Virus record (IMG/VR): IMGVR_UViG_3300007511_000146
Location: 1-24,384 of that record
Source: a virus
Length of the DNA stretch: 24,384 bases
Reading direction: 5' to 3' (one strand)
This document shows positions 7,198 through 15,758 of this stretch, piece by piece. Every line of letters starts with the position of its first letter. Position 1 is the stretch's first letter. The notes below the pieces were generated by a model that saw only the letters and a list, made by a program, of their open reading frames with translations, did not search any database and was not told the DNA's origin. A program made the position numbers and the translations under genes.

Positions 7198-8063
7198 TAT
7201 GAATCCTTCTTTACTTTTTTGATGATTTTGTCGGCTTCTTCTAGTAAGTCCTTACAATCAGTTAGGACTTCGAAGTAGGATTCCCTCTTTATTGACTTAA
7301 CAGAGTGTACAACTTCCTTGGTCTGTTTCTGAACCGCTTGCTTGATTTCGTCAAGCTTTTTCACAATCAAACCAACCACCGCTGCCCCAACGCCAATCTT
7401 ACCCAACGCCCCTAGCTCAGAAATGAGTTCAACGCGCTCCCGTAGTCGAGCGTCAACCTTCGTGAATTCCTTCATCATGAAATCTGAGAAGGAGTTTTCT
7501 GATTCTAGGGCATCCAAGATGAACTGTTCTTCTAGCGGGTCTAGGTCTTTCTTCATAGCCATAGAGACTAGTTCCATCTTATCGTTGAAAAACTTGTTGT
7601 ACTTCTTGACCGCACCTACGTTTTTTCGCGTTAGATGCTCGTACAGTTCTTCAGTAGTTCTTTTGTCCTGAATTCCCGTCTGATGCGCCTCAAGCGCAAT
7701 ATTGATTGCTGAGAACATATTGTTGTACTCATCGTCAATATTGATGAACGTATCTTCTATTTCTTGCAGTATTTTCGTGCGTTTAAGGGACGAAATGAGT
7801 CTAGCATACTCTCGGCTCACCTGTTCCCCTTCGGGAAGGAAAGCAAGAGCATTTTTTACTTTCTTTTTTGCCCCCATCTTGGTTCTTGTCTTAGCATGAA
7901 TCAAGTGATTAAAGACAACCGCTTCCTTGTGAAGTGCCGCTTCTGAATGAAAATGCTCATGCATAAGGCCATGATAGATCTTTGCCCTATCTAAGTCCCT
8001 ATGAAGTAATGATTCGATGAACGAATACGATAGCATTTCGAAGATTAGACCAGAGTTAATCAT
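7197..8063 (-). CDS. Head-operon protein of unknown function (288 aa), candidate core protein
   Basis: No family is recognised. The protein is largely helical and charged, with His-rich early residues (HGLMHEHFHSEAALHKEA, about 30-50). A Gly/Ala/Val segment near residues 222-240 (LGALGKIGVGAAVVGLIV) could be a membrane-active or buried hairpin. The tail is Lys/Glu-rich and helical. It occupies the place between portal and protease where T4 carries core genes 67 and 68, so an internal head protein is a reasonable inference. The start at 8063 is preferred: AAGGAG lies seven bases before it, whereas the in-frame ATG at 8069 is only one base from the same site. It overlaps the portal end by eight bases and abuts the protease by TAATG. 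Confidence 0.85.
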   Translation of the reverse strand: MINSGLIFEMLSYSFIESLLHRDLDRAKIYHGLMHEHFHSEAALHKEAVVFNHLIHAKTRTKMGAKKKVKNALAFLPEGEQVSREYARLISSLKRTKILQEIEDTFINIDDEYNNMFSAINIALEAHQTGIQDKRTTEELYEHLTRKNVGAVKKYNKFFNDKMELVSMAMKKDLDPLEEQFILDALESENSFSDFMMKEFTKVDARLRERVELISELGALGKIGVGAAVVGLIVKKLDEIKQAVQKQTKEVVHSVKSIKRESYFEVLTDCKDLLEEADKIIKKVKKDS

Positions 8064-9705
8064 GTGCATTCTCCTTCAAAAGTGTAGTTATCTCTTTGTA
8101 CACTTTGCCTACGAAAGCTTTGTTGCTCTCCATAGCCATAGGACTATCCGTATCGGGTTTGTCTACGCCCATTTCTCCCGTGTCGTAGTTCTCCCGATCC
8201 TCACCCTCATCATCCCACATTTCGCCTTCTTCGGACTCAAGCTCATCGTGGTTGTTCTTCTTGATTCGACCAAGCTCACGCTTGATTTCCTCATCGGACA
8301 TTTTGAGAAAGTTCTGCATAGCATACTCGACAGAGAATGCCTGATCCTTACCAGTAGCTTCTTTGAATAGACTGATACGTTCCATCCACAAAGCCGCTTG
8401 CATCAACTCGGCCTGATGTGAAGGATTAGTCATGGTAAGCTGGAAGTTTAGAACGTCATCCTCATGCACACCCTTGAGATATAGGTGGATGATGGCAAGG
8501 CGTGTTAGTCCCGCAAGGAAAGCCTTCTGGATGCGTTGAATGGTACGAGAGAATCTAACGTCCTCTTGAGACAAGAGGCTCTTGGCAGAGATTTCTTCCT
8601 CGTAAGTTAGGTAGGACTTCGGTACTTTGAGAACAGAGAATAGCTTCTTCTGAATATACTCAATGTCATCAATGTCGCTAAGGTGCTGCGCTCCTGGCAG
8701 CGTGTCGATCTGTGAAGAAACCCCACCTCTAGAGGGAAGGATATAATCCTCATCTACAGCCATAGGATTGTAGCGAAGGTGGGTCATTCCAGAGTCTTTT
8801 TCTACTGTGCTTGTTTTCTTGAGCTTTCTCTTTACAGACTCAAGATAGTCCCCAACGTCTTTCGGATTCATGTTTCCGACTTCGATGTTGAACACTCTAC
8901 GCTCGGGCGCACGTGTAATACGATAGACCATCATCGCGTCCTCAAGCATTGTTAGCTGTTTGAAGATTCTACGCGCTGAGTCTAGGATGCCTCGGCTATA
9001 GGGCTTAAATCTATCGTCCCCGCCCAAGGCGAAATGCGCCATATTAATGTCCTCAATGTAGGGCTTGTCTTGTAGTCCAGAAGTAAAGAACTGTCCAGAC
9101 GCGCTTTCAAGCCGTAACCATTGGTATCTGATCTTCTCGGGATTGTCCTCATCGAATCCCATTTCCTTTGCGATCTCAACAGAAGGCAAAGGTAGGACGC
9201 GGACAATCCCGTTGGTTTCCTCTGTCTCGGTGTACATGAAAACATCACCGTACTTACAGAGATTTCGGACCCATGCCCATGCGTTGTTCTCAATGTCTAG
9301 GATATTGTAGAAGAAATCCTCAAGGTATTCCTTGTTCTTCTTGTCATCGGAATAGATCGAAACGACTTTACCTTCTTCATTGAAGATCGTGCATTCGTCT
9401 GCATAGATATCCAACGCCGAAGAAATCATGGGTTCAAACTCCATCATTTCAAAGTCGGTGTATCGAGCCTTACGATCATGTACCTGAGAATTATCAATCG
9501 CTTGCTGATAGAAGGTATAGGAAACCTTGTCCGACAAACGATCAATGATCTTCTGAGTTGTACTTACGTTATCGCCAAGATCGTCATAATAGACAGACTT
9601 TGGCCTGTGCGGAGAAATCTTACGCGCCAAACCCGAATAGTCGGTTGGTCTGCGTTCCTTACTCGCATCGATCATTGTTCTAAAGGTTGTTGGCTTTATA
9701 GGCAT
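8056..9705 (-). CDS. 20: Portal vertex protein, T4 gp20-like (549 aa)
   Basis: The product is the dodecameric portal at one capsid vertex that initiates head assembly and forms the DNA channel. Hallmarks of gp20 are YRITRAPERRVFNIEVGN (residues 261-278), DEDYILPSRGG (318-328) and the following TLPGAQHLSDIDDIEYIQKKL (335-355), each nearly co-linear with T4 gp20. The length is close to T4 gp20 (524). An acidic Glu/Asp patch at residues about 490-515 precedes the C-terminus. AGGGG lies six bases before the ATG at 9705. The gene begins eight bases after the terminase stop, so the T4 tail genes 18 and 19, which separate 17 and 20 in T4, are not here. Confidence 0.96.
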   Translation of the reverse strand: MPIKPTTFRTMIDASKERRPTDYSGLARKISPHRPKSVYYDDLGDNVSTTQKIIDRLSDKVSYTFYQQAIDNSQVHDRKARYTDFEMMEFEPMISSALDIYADECTIFNEEGKVVSIYSDDKKNKEYLEDFFYNILDIENNAWAWVRNLCKYGDVFMYTETEETNGIVRVLPLPSVEIAKEMGFDEDNPEKIRYQWLRLESASGQFFTSGLQDKPYIEDINMAHFALGGDDRFKPYSRGILDSARRIFKQLTMLEDAMMVYRITRAPERRVFNIEVGNMNPKDVGDYLESVKRKLKKTSTVEKDSGMTHLRYNPMAVDEDYILPSRGGVSSQIDTLPGAQHLSDIDDIEYIQKKLFSVLKVPKSYLTYEEEISAKSLLSQEDVRFSRTIQRIQKAFLAGLTRLAIIHLYLKGVHEDDVLNFQLTMTNPSHQAELMQAALWMERISLFKEATGKDQAFSVEYAMQNFLKMSDEEIKRELGRIKKNNHDELESEEGEMWDDEGEDRENYDTGEMGVDKPDTDSPMAMESNKAFVGKVYKEITTLLKENAHD

Positions 9706-9713
9706 CGTTTCCC

Positions 9714-11291
9714 CTAGTCATTAAGCAGCCAGCGAAGATCCCCTAGATCTGGATCTTCCCAAGGATCTTCCCCTGGAATTCCCTGTGGCGTTATCTGTGG
9801 TTCCAGCACTTCTGCAAAGGTCTGAAAGTCAGGCGTGTAATACTCAACATCAAGGGCTTGGTGTGAGTTTCGTTGCGCCTCATATCTCAAGTAGCAAGCT
9901 GTTGCAAGAGGAATAACAAGGTCATCATTGTAGCTTTGCATCGCTTGTGCTTTACCGTTGTACCAAATGAAAACGTCAAGCTCATCGAGCAGCCTCTTTG
10001 AGTAAACCTGTAACGTTCTCGGGTTCATTAGCTCAACCATAGCGTCAATGACTCTAGGACGAACTAATGGTGACATGGTGAATCCTGGGACCATTTTCAC
10101 TTCTGACTCAACAGGAGCATAGGGATTCACTTTTGTCTTTTGCGCTCTGCTAGTGTAGTAGATATTGGAATAGCCTGATTCTACGAGCGAACTAGCTACA
10201 GCCCACCCCAAACCGTTGTTTTCTACTACGATTTGCGCTTTCTTATAAGTAGTCGCGGCCTTAAGCAAAAGTTGAACAAATTCAGTCGTAGTTACCTTAC
10301 CCTTGAATTCTTCTATCTGTTCATAGTTGGTTAAGTCAAAGACCTCATAGGTAGAGAAGTCCTTTCCATCACCACGCGCAACGTCAGCCGTAATGATGAA
10401 CTCTCGGTCCATAAGGGTAGGATCATTCTTAAGATCACGCCAACGCCAAATAGCATTGTTGGGACCAGACTTACTGATTGGGTCTTTCATCTTGTGCTTG
10501 CGATACCATTGCAGCGATTCAGCATCAACTACCGTGTTACCTGAAGCAATGAATGAGCATTCATATTCCTGCGCCATGCGCTGCTTGTCAAAGCTAAGAG
10601 CCTTGAACGAATCTTCCCACCAATCCTGATCACGCTCGGGATGAAGATCCCAATTGAGAGTGATAGGCTTGAAGTCGTTTAGTTCTGATTCGGCCTCCAC
10701 AAACATTTTGTGGAAGAAGTTACCCTGACCATTCGGAGTCGAAAGAATGATAGCGTCACCACCCGTTGATAAGGTAGGATACGCAGCGGTCCATAGAACG
10801 TCAATGTTCTTAATAAAGGCAGCTTCATCAAGCACCAACAATGATAAAGCTTCGCTTCGTCCCGCATCATCTGAAGATGGAGAGGCTGTACACGTAGAGC
10901 CATTAGCAATTGTTACGCTCTGTTGGTTGTCGGACGTAAGCTCGGGCTTGAGGAAATCTGGTAGATACCTCATGAACACTTTCACCTTCGTAATGAAGTT
11001 GATAGCGGTTGACTGTTTGGTAGCGATAACCAAGATCTCTTTGTTAGGATGAAAGATCATGAGCCACGCACAGTGACCAGCCACAAGTGTTGACAAGCCA
11101 AGCTGTCTACTCTTGAGGATGATCGTAAATCGGTTCGTTAGGAAGTCCCCTAGCGTTTCCTCTTGAAAGTCGTACATTTTGAAAGGAATCAATCCCTTCA
11201 TTGGGTGTCGCACCTTTCCAAACGTAAGCAGGAAGTAAAGACAATCCCTTGCACACTTGACAAACTCTTGACGTTGTTGTTGTATATCCAT
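9714..11291 (-). CDS. 17: Terminase large subunit, T4 gp17-like (525 aa)
   Basis: The packaging motor has an N-terminal ATPase and a C-terminal RNase H-like nuclease. The ATPase contains KSRQLGLST at 60-68 (Walker A), LLVLDEAAF with D155/E156 (Walker B) and STPNG at 184-188 (coupling motif). The nuclease acidic residues are probably D303 in TADVARGDG, E357 in VVENNG and D456/D457 in YNDDLV. The usual Walker A lysine is replaced by Leu65, while Lys60 sits at the start of the loop, as in the deviant motif of lambda gpA. The length is somewhat shorter than T4 gp17 (610). The start at 11291 is one base from the upstream methyltransferase stop and has only a weak A-rich upstream sequence, which suggests translational coupling. 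Confidence 0.95.
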   Translation of the reverse strand: MDIQQQRQEFVKCARDCLYFLLTFGKVRHPMKGLIPFKMYDFQEETLGDFLTNRFTIILKSRQLGLSTLVAGHCAWLMIFHPNKEILVIATKQSTAINFITKVKVFMRYLPDFLKPELTSDNQQSVTIANGSTCTASPSSDDAGRSEALSLLVLDEAAFIKNIDVLWTAAYPTLSTGGDAIILSTPNGQGNFFHKMFVEAESELNDFKPITLNWDLHPERDQDWWEDSFKALSFDKQRMAQEYECSFIASGNTVVDAESLQWYRKHKMKDPISKSGPNNAIWRWRDLKNDPTLMDREFIITADVARGDGKDFSTYEVFDLTNYEQIEEFKGKVTTTEFVQLLLKAATTYKKAQIVVENNGLGWAVASSLVESGYSNIYYTSRAQKTKVNPYAPVESEVKMVPGFTMSPLVRPRVIDAMVELMNPRTLQVYSKRLLDELDVFIWYNGKAQAMQSYNDDLVIPLATACYLRYEAQRNSHQALDVEYYTPDFQTFAEVLEPQITPQGIPGEDPWEDPDLGDLRWLLND

Positions 11292-11292
11292 T

Positions 11293-11922
11293 CTATGCTT
11301 TTTTCTTTATGATAGCTGTTATTCCAGAGCCATAGAATATCTCTACGAATTCTATACTATCCTGTATGTATTCAATTTCTTCTTCTGTCAGGTATTTACT
11401 AGGAAATTGATTGGACTCTTTTAGAGTTTCAACAAGGGGTAGGGTCTTTGGGAAATCTTTATCATCGATAAACTTCCCCCCTAATTTAGACGTATGAAGA
11501 TCCTCGATAACGTAGTAGCCCTCTGGTTTAACGTAGGGGAATAGAAAACCAAAACTTATCTGCTGTTGTTTCATGTGATGCCCACCGTCATCAAGAATCA
11601 AATCAAAGTCTCCTCCGAATTCAGATATGAATTTTTCGAGACATTCACGATCTGCCTGATCCCCCTTAAATAGTGTGTATCTAGAATCATTGATGTCCGC
11701 AAAATGTCTATCGTCCATACCAAAGACTTTAGCCTTATTGAAATAGGCCAACCACATTTTTATGGAGCCTCCCTTATGCACACCTATTTCAAACACTTTT
11801 TCATAGGTATCTCTTTCATCTTTTAGATACCTGTAGTAGAAGTCTGTGAACCCATGTTTTTCAGAGAAACTAGTTCCCTTATTAGTATTGAATTGATTCG
11901 CTAATCTCGTTAGCTCGTTCAT
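11293..11922 (-). CDS. Class I SAM methyltransferase, MycE-like sugar O-methyltransferase (209 aa)
   Basis: The SAM-binding loop is VFEIGVHKGGS (residues 43-53). It is followed by FGMDD at 67-71 (ribose-binding acidic residues), LILDDGGHH at 108-116 and VIEDLHTS at 138-145. The paired DDGGHH and IEDLH motifs are characteristic of macrolide-sugar O-methyltransferases of the MycE/MycF kind, in which acidic residues hold a magnesium ion near the sugar hydroxyl. The likely role is O-methylation of a sugar made by the neighbouring glycosyltransferases. AAGGAG lies six bases before the start, which overlaps the upstream stop (ATGA). The gene ends one base before the terminase start. Its base composition is A/T-richer than the rest of the cassette. 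Confidence 0.85.
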   Translation of the reverse strand: MNELTRLANQFNTNKGTSFSEKHGFTDFYYRYLKDERDTYEKVFEIGVHKGGSIKMWLAYFNKAKVFGMDDRHFADINDSRYTLFKGDQADRECLEKFISEFGGDFDLILDDGGHHMKQQQISFGFLFPYVKPEGYYVIEDLHTSKLGGKFIDDKDFPKTLPLVETLKESNQFPSKYLTEEEIEYIQDSIEFVEIFYGSGITAIIKKKA

Positions 11923-12620
11923 ACAGACTCCTTAAAGTATTCCTCTACCCAAATAGACCACTTCCTACTCCTATTATTTTTAGGAACGGACCTTCCTACA
12001 TGATGGCATAGCGGTTTATCTTCTTCTAAGTATATAGACTCCCCAAAATCATAAAGACGATCATATTGTTTGGGCCAATTCCGCGAATTCGGAAGCACTT
12101 TAGTTTTTAGCTTATTCTTGAAACAGAATTGTGATAGTTTCCCTGCGGTATCCACAATGGGAATGTTTGGGTATAGGCCCTCTCGGAACTTAATCTCGTC
12201 ATCAAAAATGGCTTTTACAAAAGCCATAAAGTAAGGACGGAAAAAATTCTTATTGTAAGCCCGATCCTCAAATACTCCCGATACTAGCTCGTATTTAGAT
12301 AGCAAATCTGAAATCTTCTTATCCCAATTTTTAGACAAAAAAGCGATATCCTGATCTACTAAAATCACATACTTAGATGCCTTATCTAAGTTGTTATATC
12401 CAATAGATAACCCATCTGCATGTCCTCGGCTTCCTACTTCTTTTGTGTTAGTATTATCCACTAACTTGATATTTGACCACCTTCCATAGTCTAGCTTTGT
12501 AGGGGAATTACATACAACAACCACTTCATAGTTTAAGTGGCTCATCGATTGTTCAATTGATTCAAGGAGAATCTCCATCCAGATATCTCCTTTGTAGTTT
12601 ACTGTTATGAATGAGATCAT
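11919..12620 (-). CDS. GT2-like glycosyltransferase, GT-A fold (233 aa)
   Basis: The N-terminus MISFITVNYKGD is a typical first strand of a family 2 glycosyltransferase. YVILVDQDIAF (residues 84-94) carries a DQD in the position of the metal- and nucleotide-binding DxD. A 'GHADGLSIGYNNL' segment at 66-78 resembles the conserved 'N.G...GlN.Gl' region. The C-terminal half (Trp/Tyr/Lys-rich, ending RKWSIWVEEYF) is not recognised. I place the start at 12620: GGGAGG is ten bases upstream and the ATG overlaps the preceding TGA. The longer frame to 12668 lacks a ribosome binding site. Donor and acceptor are unknown. The gene shares low G+C with the next gene (35% and 32% in two rows counted). Confidence 0.8.
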   Translation of the reverse strand: MISFITVNYKGDIWMEILLESIEQSMSHLNYEVVVVCNSPTKLDYGRWSNIKLVDNTNTKEVGSRGHADGLSIGYNNLDKASKYVILVDQDIAFLSKNWDKKISDLLSKYELVSGVFEDRAYNKNFFRPYFMAFVKAIFDDEIKFREGLYPNIPIVDTAGKLSQFCFKNKLKTKVLPNSRNWPKQYDRLYDFGESIYLEEDKPLCHHVGRSVPKNNRSRKWSIWVEEYFKESV

Positions 12621-13189
12621 ATCAAAGCTGCCTCCCAATCTTCGGTATTCCCTTTGAGGGGATTCCAATCTTTTTCCATGCCTAGAAACTTTCGAACTAT
12701 CTGTCCTTCGGCCTCGATAGCACTCTTGACTCCCGCGCCAACTAAGCCGTAATCGTGCATCACCACAGGGATGCGGGGAAAGAGTTTACGTATGTTCTGA
12801 ATATCCCAACGTGGATACTCGCCTTCATGCATGGCATCTACAAACACAAACTCAATGGGATACTTTCCTATTACTTCCCATGCTTCGGGCCTATAGATAT
12901 CCATTGTCTTGAATACTACATGGTCTTGAAGATCAAGTTCCTCCATGAGTTTCATTGCTTTCGAAATACGCAAAGGATCGTTGTCGATAGCTAGAACCCT
13001 ACCACCGTTCTGCTTCATAGCGAGAGCAAGAGCGGCTGTCGTGTTGCCTGTATCGCATCCTAGTTCCATCACCCACATGTAGGTTTCGAGAACACATTGC
13101 TCATAGAGTTGAACCTTGAGCTTTTCGGTAGTTGTTGTTTTGTACTCAGTCTTGTCTCTTACTGCGCTTAAGATTTGCGATAGCGACAT
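12617..13189 (-). CDS. Class I SAM-dependent methyltransferase (190 aa)
   Basis: The SAM-binding motif is MELGCDTGNT (residues 41-50), followed by VLAIDNDP (65-72). FVFVDAMHEGEYPRWD (114-129) and VVMHDYG (142-148) match the 'DliFIDg.H.y.....D' and 'hDy' motifs of the Methyltransf_24 group, which includes O-methyltransferases acting on sugars and small molecules. The start at 13189 has GAGGAGG seven bases upstream and lies 44 bases inside the end of the preceding glycosyltransferase gene. It ends by ATGA overlap with the next glycosyltransferase. The substrate is unknown; position in the cassette suggests a glycan hydroxyl. Confidence 0.85.
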   Translation of the reverse strand: MSLSQILSAVRDKTEYKTTTTEKLKVQLYEQCVLETYMWVMELGCDTGNTTAALALAMKQNGGRVLAIDNDPLRISKAMKLMEELDLQDHVVFKTMDIYRPEAWEVIGKYPIEFVFVDAMHEGEYPRWDIQNIRKLFPRIPVVMHDYGLVGAGVKSAIEAEGQIVRKFLGMEKDWNPLKGNTEDWEAALI

Positions 13190-14096
13190 GGAAAACCTCC
13201 TCGTATTCGTCTGCGGCTTTTTCGATTGACTTCACTTCGATAAACTGAGTGAGTCTGTTGTAGTTCTCGCAGATAGACTTAAGCCCCCACAAGAAACTGT
13301 ACAAGGTTTGATCGTGAAAAGCTTCCCCACCAACACCTACAATTTCCCGATGCCCTCCGTCATCCAGATACAGTACAGGTAAGCCACAAGCTTGCGCTTC
13401 AATTACCGCATTGGAACAGGGATCGTTTTGTGAAGGTGCTACGTAGATATCCGCTTCATCATAATGATTCTTCAAGAAGGGTGGAGAGACAGCAGGACTA
13501 ACCTTGATCTGCTTGTACTTTCCTGGCAACCGACCAATGAAAGTGTACTCAATCGCTCTTTGTTCAAAATCGATTCGGTCCTCTAACTGTTGAAGTAGCC
13601 ACGCCGCTTTACGTGGATTATCACTCCAACTTGCAGTTATCAATCGAACACGATTGGGCATGTCCATCTCTCGTTTCTTGAACGGAAACATTTCGGTGTC
13701 TGTACCATTGACAATTGTGTACACCGATTTGTGGTCATGCGGCACAAAGCCAAGCTGAAGGTTCTTCTGAAGGCTCCAATCGGATTGAAAAACTGTAGCA
13801 TGCATTTGCTTGTTCATTTCCCAAAGCCTTTTGTCCACGCCTTCATCATGACCACGTATTAGCTGCGTAGGGCCATCAATACGATGAACCAAAGCAACGT
13901 TAGGTGATCGATAGCAGTCCTCTCCGAAGTGATGAGCATTGACTAGCACAACCTCTGCTTCTCCTGCATAACCGCGCAAACGACTATCGATCATAGTATG
14001 TCCGCGTTTTTCGAGTTCCTTGTAGAGATGCTTGAGGAATTGGTTTCCACCGCCCCAAGGTCCGTCCACAAACTCATAGTCAATCAGTATCTTCAT
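13146..14096 (-). CDS. GT4-like glycosyltransferase, GT-B fold (316 aa)
   Basis: The enzyme should transfer a sugar from a nucleotide-sugar donor with retention. MKILIDYEF with GPWGGGNQFLKHL (residues 12-24) is the N-terminal acceptor-side glycine loop. The donor side shows IVNGTDTEMF (128-137), ITASWSDNPRKA (153-164) and NDPCSNAVIEAQACGLPVLY (224-243) with E233, then DDGGHREIV. It shares several motifs with the 334-residue enzyme at 15739-16743 (RIDG/RLDG, VFQSDW/IFQSNF, ASWSDNP/ASSWRPN), so the two are probably paralogues. The start at 14096 follows GGAAGG by six bases; the longer frame to 14129 has no ribosome binding site. It overlaps both neighbours. Confidence 0.87.
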   Translation of the reverse strand: MKILIDYEFVDGPWGGGNQFLKHLYKELEKRGHTMIDSRLRGYAGEAEVVLVNAHHFGEDCYRSPNVALVHRIDGPTQLIRGHDEGVDKRLWEMNKQMHATVFQSDWSLQKNLQLGFVPHDHKSVYTIVNGTDTEMFPFKKREMDMPNRVRLITASWSDNPRKAAWLLQQLEDRIDFEQRAIEYTFIGRLPGKYKQIKVSPAVSPPFLKNHYDEADIYVAPSQNDPCSNAVIEAQACGLPVLYLDDGGHREIVGVGGEAFHDQTLYSFLWGLKSICENYNRLTQFIEVKSIEKAADEYEEVFHVAIANLKRSKRQD

Positions 14097-15048
14097 GAGC
14101 AACCTTCCAACAGTTTTCGATGATCTCATCGTACACTTTGATATGTCTGCGAATGTCCTGATTCAAAGCCTTCTTGTAGTTGTACGTAACCATAGCCGTA
14201 ACGCTGTTACCGTCAAACTCATGGATACGATTTGCCATTTCCCCTTCATCCTTACAGATTGAGTAGGGGTGCAAAGTTCTCTGTGCTGATCCCACGCGAG
14301 TTGATAGGATAGGCTTCTGTGCCAAGCTAGCTTCAAACAAGGCTTGCGGCCCACCTTCATGGCGGGAAGTCACAAGGTACAAGTCAATGACGTTGTATAG
14401 TTCATTCAATCGCTCAACGTCAGCCTTTTCAAAGTAAGAGTAAGGAATCTCAAGTTTGTCTAACTCGGCCATGATATACTGTCTGCGCCAACCCGCTAGA
14501 ACCACATGGCTATCATTCCCCGCTTCTTTCAAAGCTTTCATGATAGCCACGTATCGATCTGGCCCCTTGGACAACTTAGGGGACGCTAGATCGTGACCTT
14601 CAGTATCACGCTGGAATGATCCGAAGATGAGCTTGTCCTCGGGAATTCCTAGTTCCTCTTTAAGCTTCGTGCGTTCTTCTTCAGAGAGAGGAAAAAAGTC
14701 CTCTTTGTTACACCAGTAATCCGTAAGCATCACAGGAGAGTCACTTCCCTTGTCAATCAAATGGTAAGTGAATACATCTTGCGTGAAGTAGTGATCCACA
14801 AATTCGTCCCGTAGCTCAAACTCACGAAGATCAAACTTGCTAGGATCAATGTGATGAATGGTACAGATAACGAACTTCTCTTTAAGAACAGGAACGGGAA
14901 TTTGCGCCCAGACCCAAGGAGCAATCAACCATATGATATCTGCGTCCTCGGGCTTGTCCACGATTTCATGGGACGTAAATTCAAGGAACTCATCCCTAAT
15001 ACGATCTACAATCCAACCTTCTGCGGGATCATTGACGAATAAGTTCAT
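14080..15048 (-). CDS. GT4-like glycosyltransferase, GT-B fold (322 aa)
   Basis: The C-terminal domain carries SRHEGGPQALFEASLAQKPI (residues 228-247), with E231 and E239 forming the EX7E motif of retaining GT4 enzymes. It is followed by LSTRVGSAQ. A hinge near FGSFQRDTEG (142-151) and LAGWRRQYI (184-192) supports a two-domain GT-B fold. The N-terminal half (ADIIWLIAPWVWAQIP, ICTIHHIDPSKF) resembles acceptor domains of similar enzymes. AAAGGA lies six bases before the ATG, which overlaps the preceding stop by one base (TAATG). It differs more from the two other GT4 genes than they do from each other. The sugar transferred is unknown. Confidence 0.86.
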   Translation of the reverse strand: MNLFVNDPAEGWIVDRIRDEFLEFTSHEIVDKPEDADIIWLIAPWVWAQIPVPVLKEKFVICTIHHIDPSKFDLREFELRDEFVDHYFTQDVFTYHLIDKGSDSPVMLTDYWCNKEDFFPLSEEERTKLKEELGIPEDKLIFGSFQRDTEGHDLASPKLSKGPDRYVAIMKALKEAGNDSHVVLAGWRRQYIMAELDKLEIPYSYFEKADVERLNELYNVIDLYLVTSRHEGGPQALFEASLAQKPILSTRVGSAQRTLHPYSICKDEGEMANRIHEFDGNSVTAMVTYNYKKALNQDIRRHIKVYDEIIENCWKVAHEDTD

Positions 15049-15758
15049 TAGGCTTCCTTTCGCTTCAGTAGAACCAACCCCTGATCCGTTTCAGGACCAG
15101 CAGGGCCATCAAACAAGTGTCCTCGGAACTCAATCATTTCAACGTCCCATTCACCTGTAGCAACGATTTCATCAACTACTTCAGTCACTCCTACGCCCCA
15201 AGGACAGTTGTAATCATCAAAAAGGATCATACCACCATCAGCAAGCATGTACTCCGAAATATAGAAGTCCTCCATGATGATAGTCGGGTCATCGTGATTT
15301 CCATCGATGAAAATCAGGTCAAAGTGGTTTTGGTAGCTCATACTATCGAACCTTTTGTTATCTACATGATGAAACGTGATCTTGTCCTTGCCAGGAATAT
15401 TAAGCAATTCGTAAAGCTCTTTGTTCGAAATGTTGATCGGTTCCCACATCAAAGCCGTATCTTGCGCTTTTTCGAAGGGTACCACATCAATCGTAACGAT
15501 TTCCTCCATTTCAGGGATCAAACCAAGCACGTAGCAAGTTGTACCGCGCCCCGTCCCGATTTCAAAGAAGCTCTTAGCTCCTGTATGCTTTGCAATCGCA
15601 TGAATCAGGTATTGCTGTTCCCAACCCGCTTCGAAACGTTCTGAAGGTGGTTTTACGCGAGTTTTCGTGACTTTACAAATGGATTGGATGAGTTTCGCAT
15701 CCTTACGCCAATTGTAGCTGATTTCGCTAAAGTAGGTCTTAAGGTCGGTAGTTTTCAT
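15048..15758 (-). CDS. Class I SAM-dependent methyltransferase, Methyltransf_24 type (236 aa)
   Basis: Motifs are SFFEIGTGRGT (residues 63-73) for SAM binding, VTIDVVP (88-94), FDLIFIDGNHDD (146-157) and MILFDDYN (177-184). This order is that of the Methyltransf_24/class I O-methyltransferase group with an acidic metal-binding set. GGAGG lies six bases before the ATG at 15758, which lies 20 bases inside the upstream glycosyltransferase gene. It is the largest of the three methyltransferases in the cassette and differs from the others in sequence, so the three probably methylate different positions. The substrate is inferred from neighbours only. Confidence 0.87.
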   Translation of the reverse strand: MKTTDLKTYFSEISYNWRKDAKLIQSICKVTKTRVKPPSERFEAGWEQQYLIHAIAKHTGAKSFFEIGTGRGTTCYVLGLIPEMEEIVTIDVVPFEKAQDTALMWEPINISNKELYELLNIPGKDKITFHHVDNKRFDSMSYQNHFDLIFIDGNHDDPTIIMEDFYISEYMLADGGMILFDDYNCPWGVGVTEVVDEIVATGEWDVEMIEFRGHLFDGPAGPETDQGLVLLKRKEA

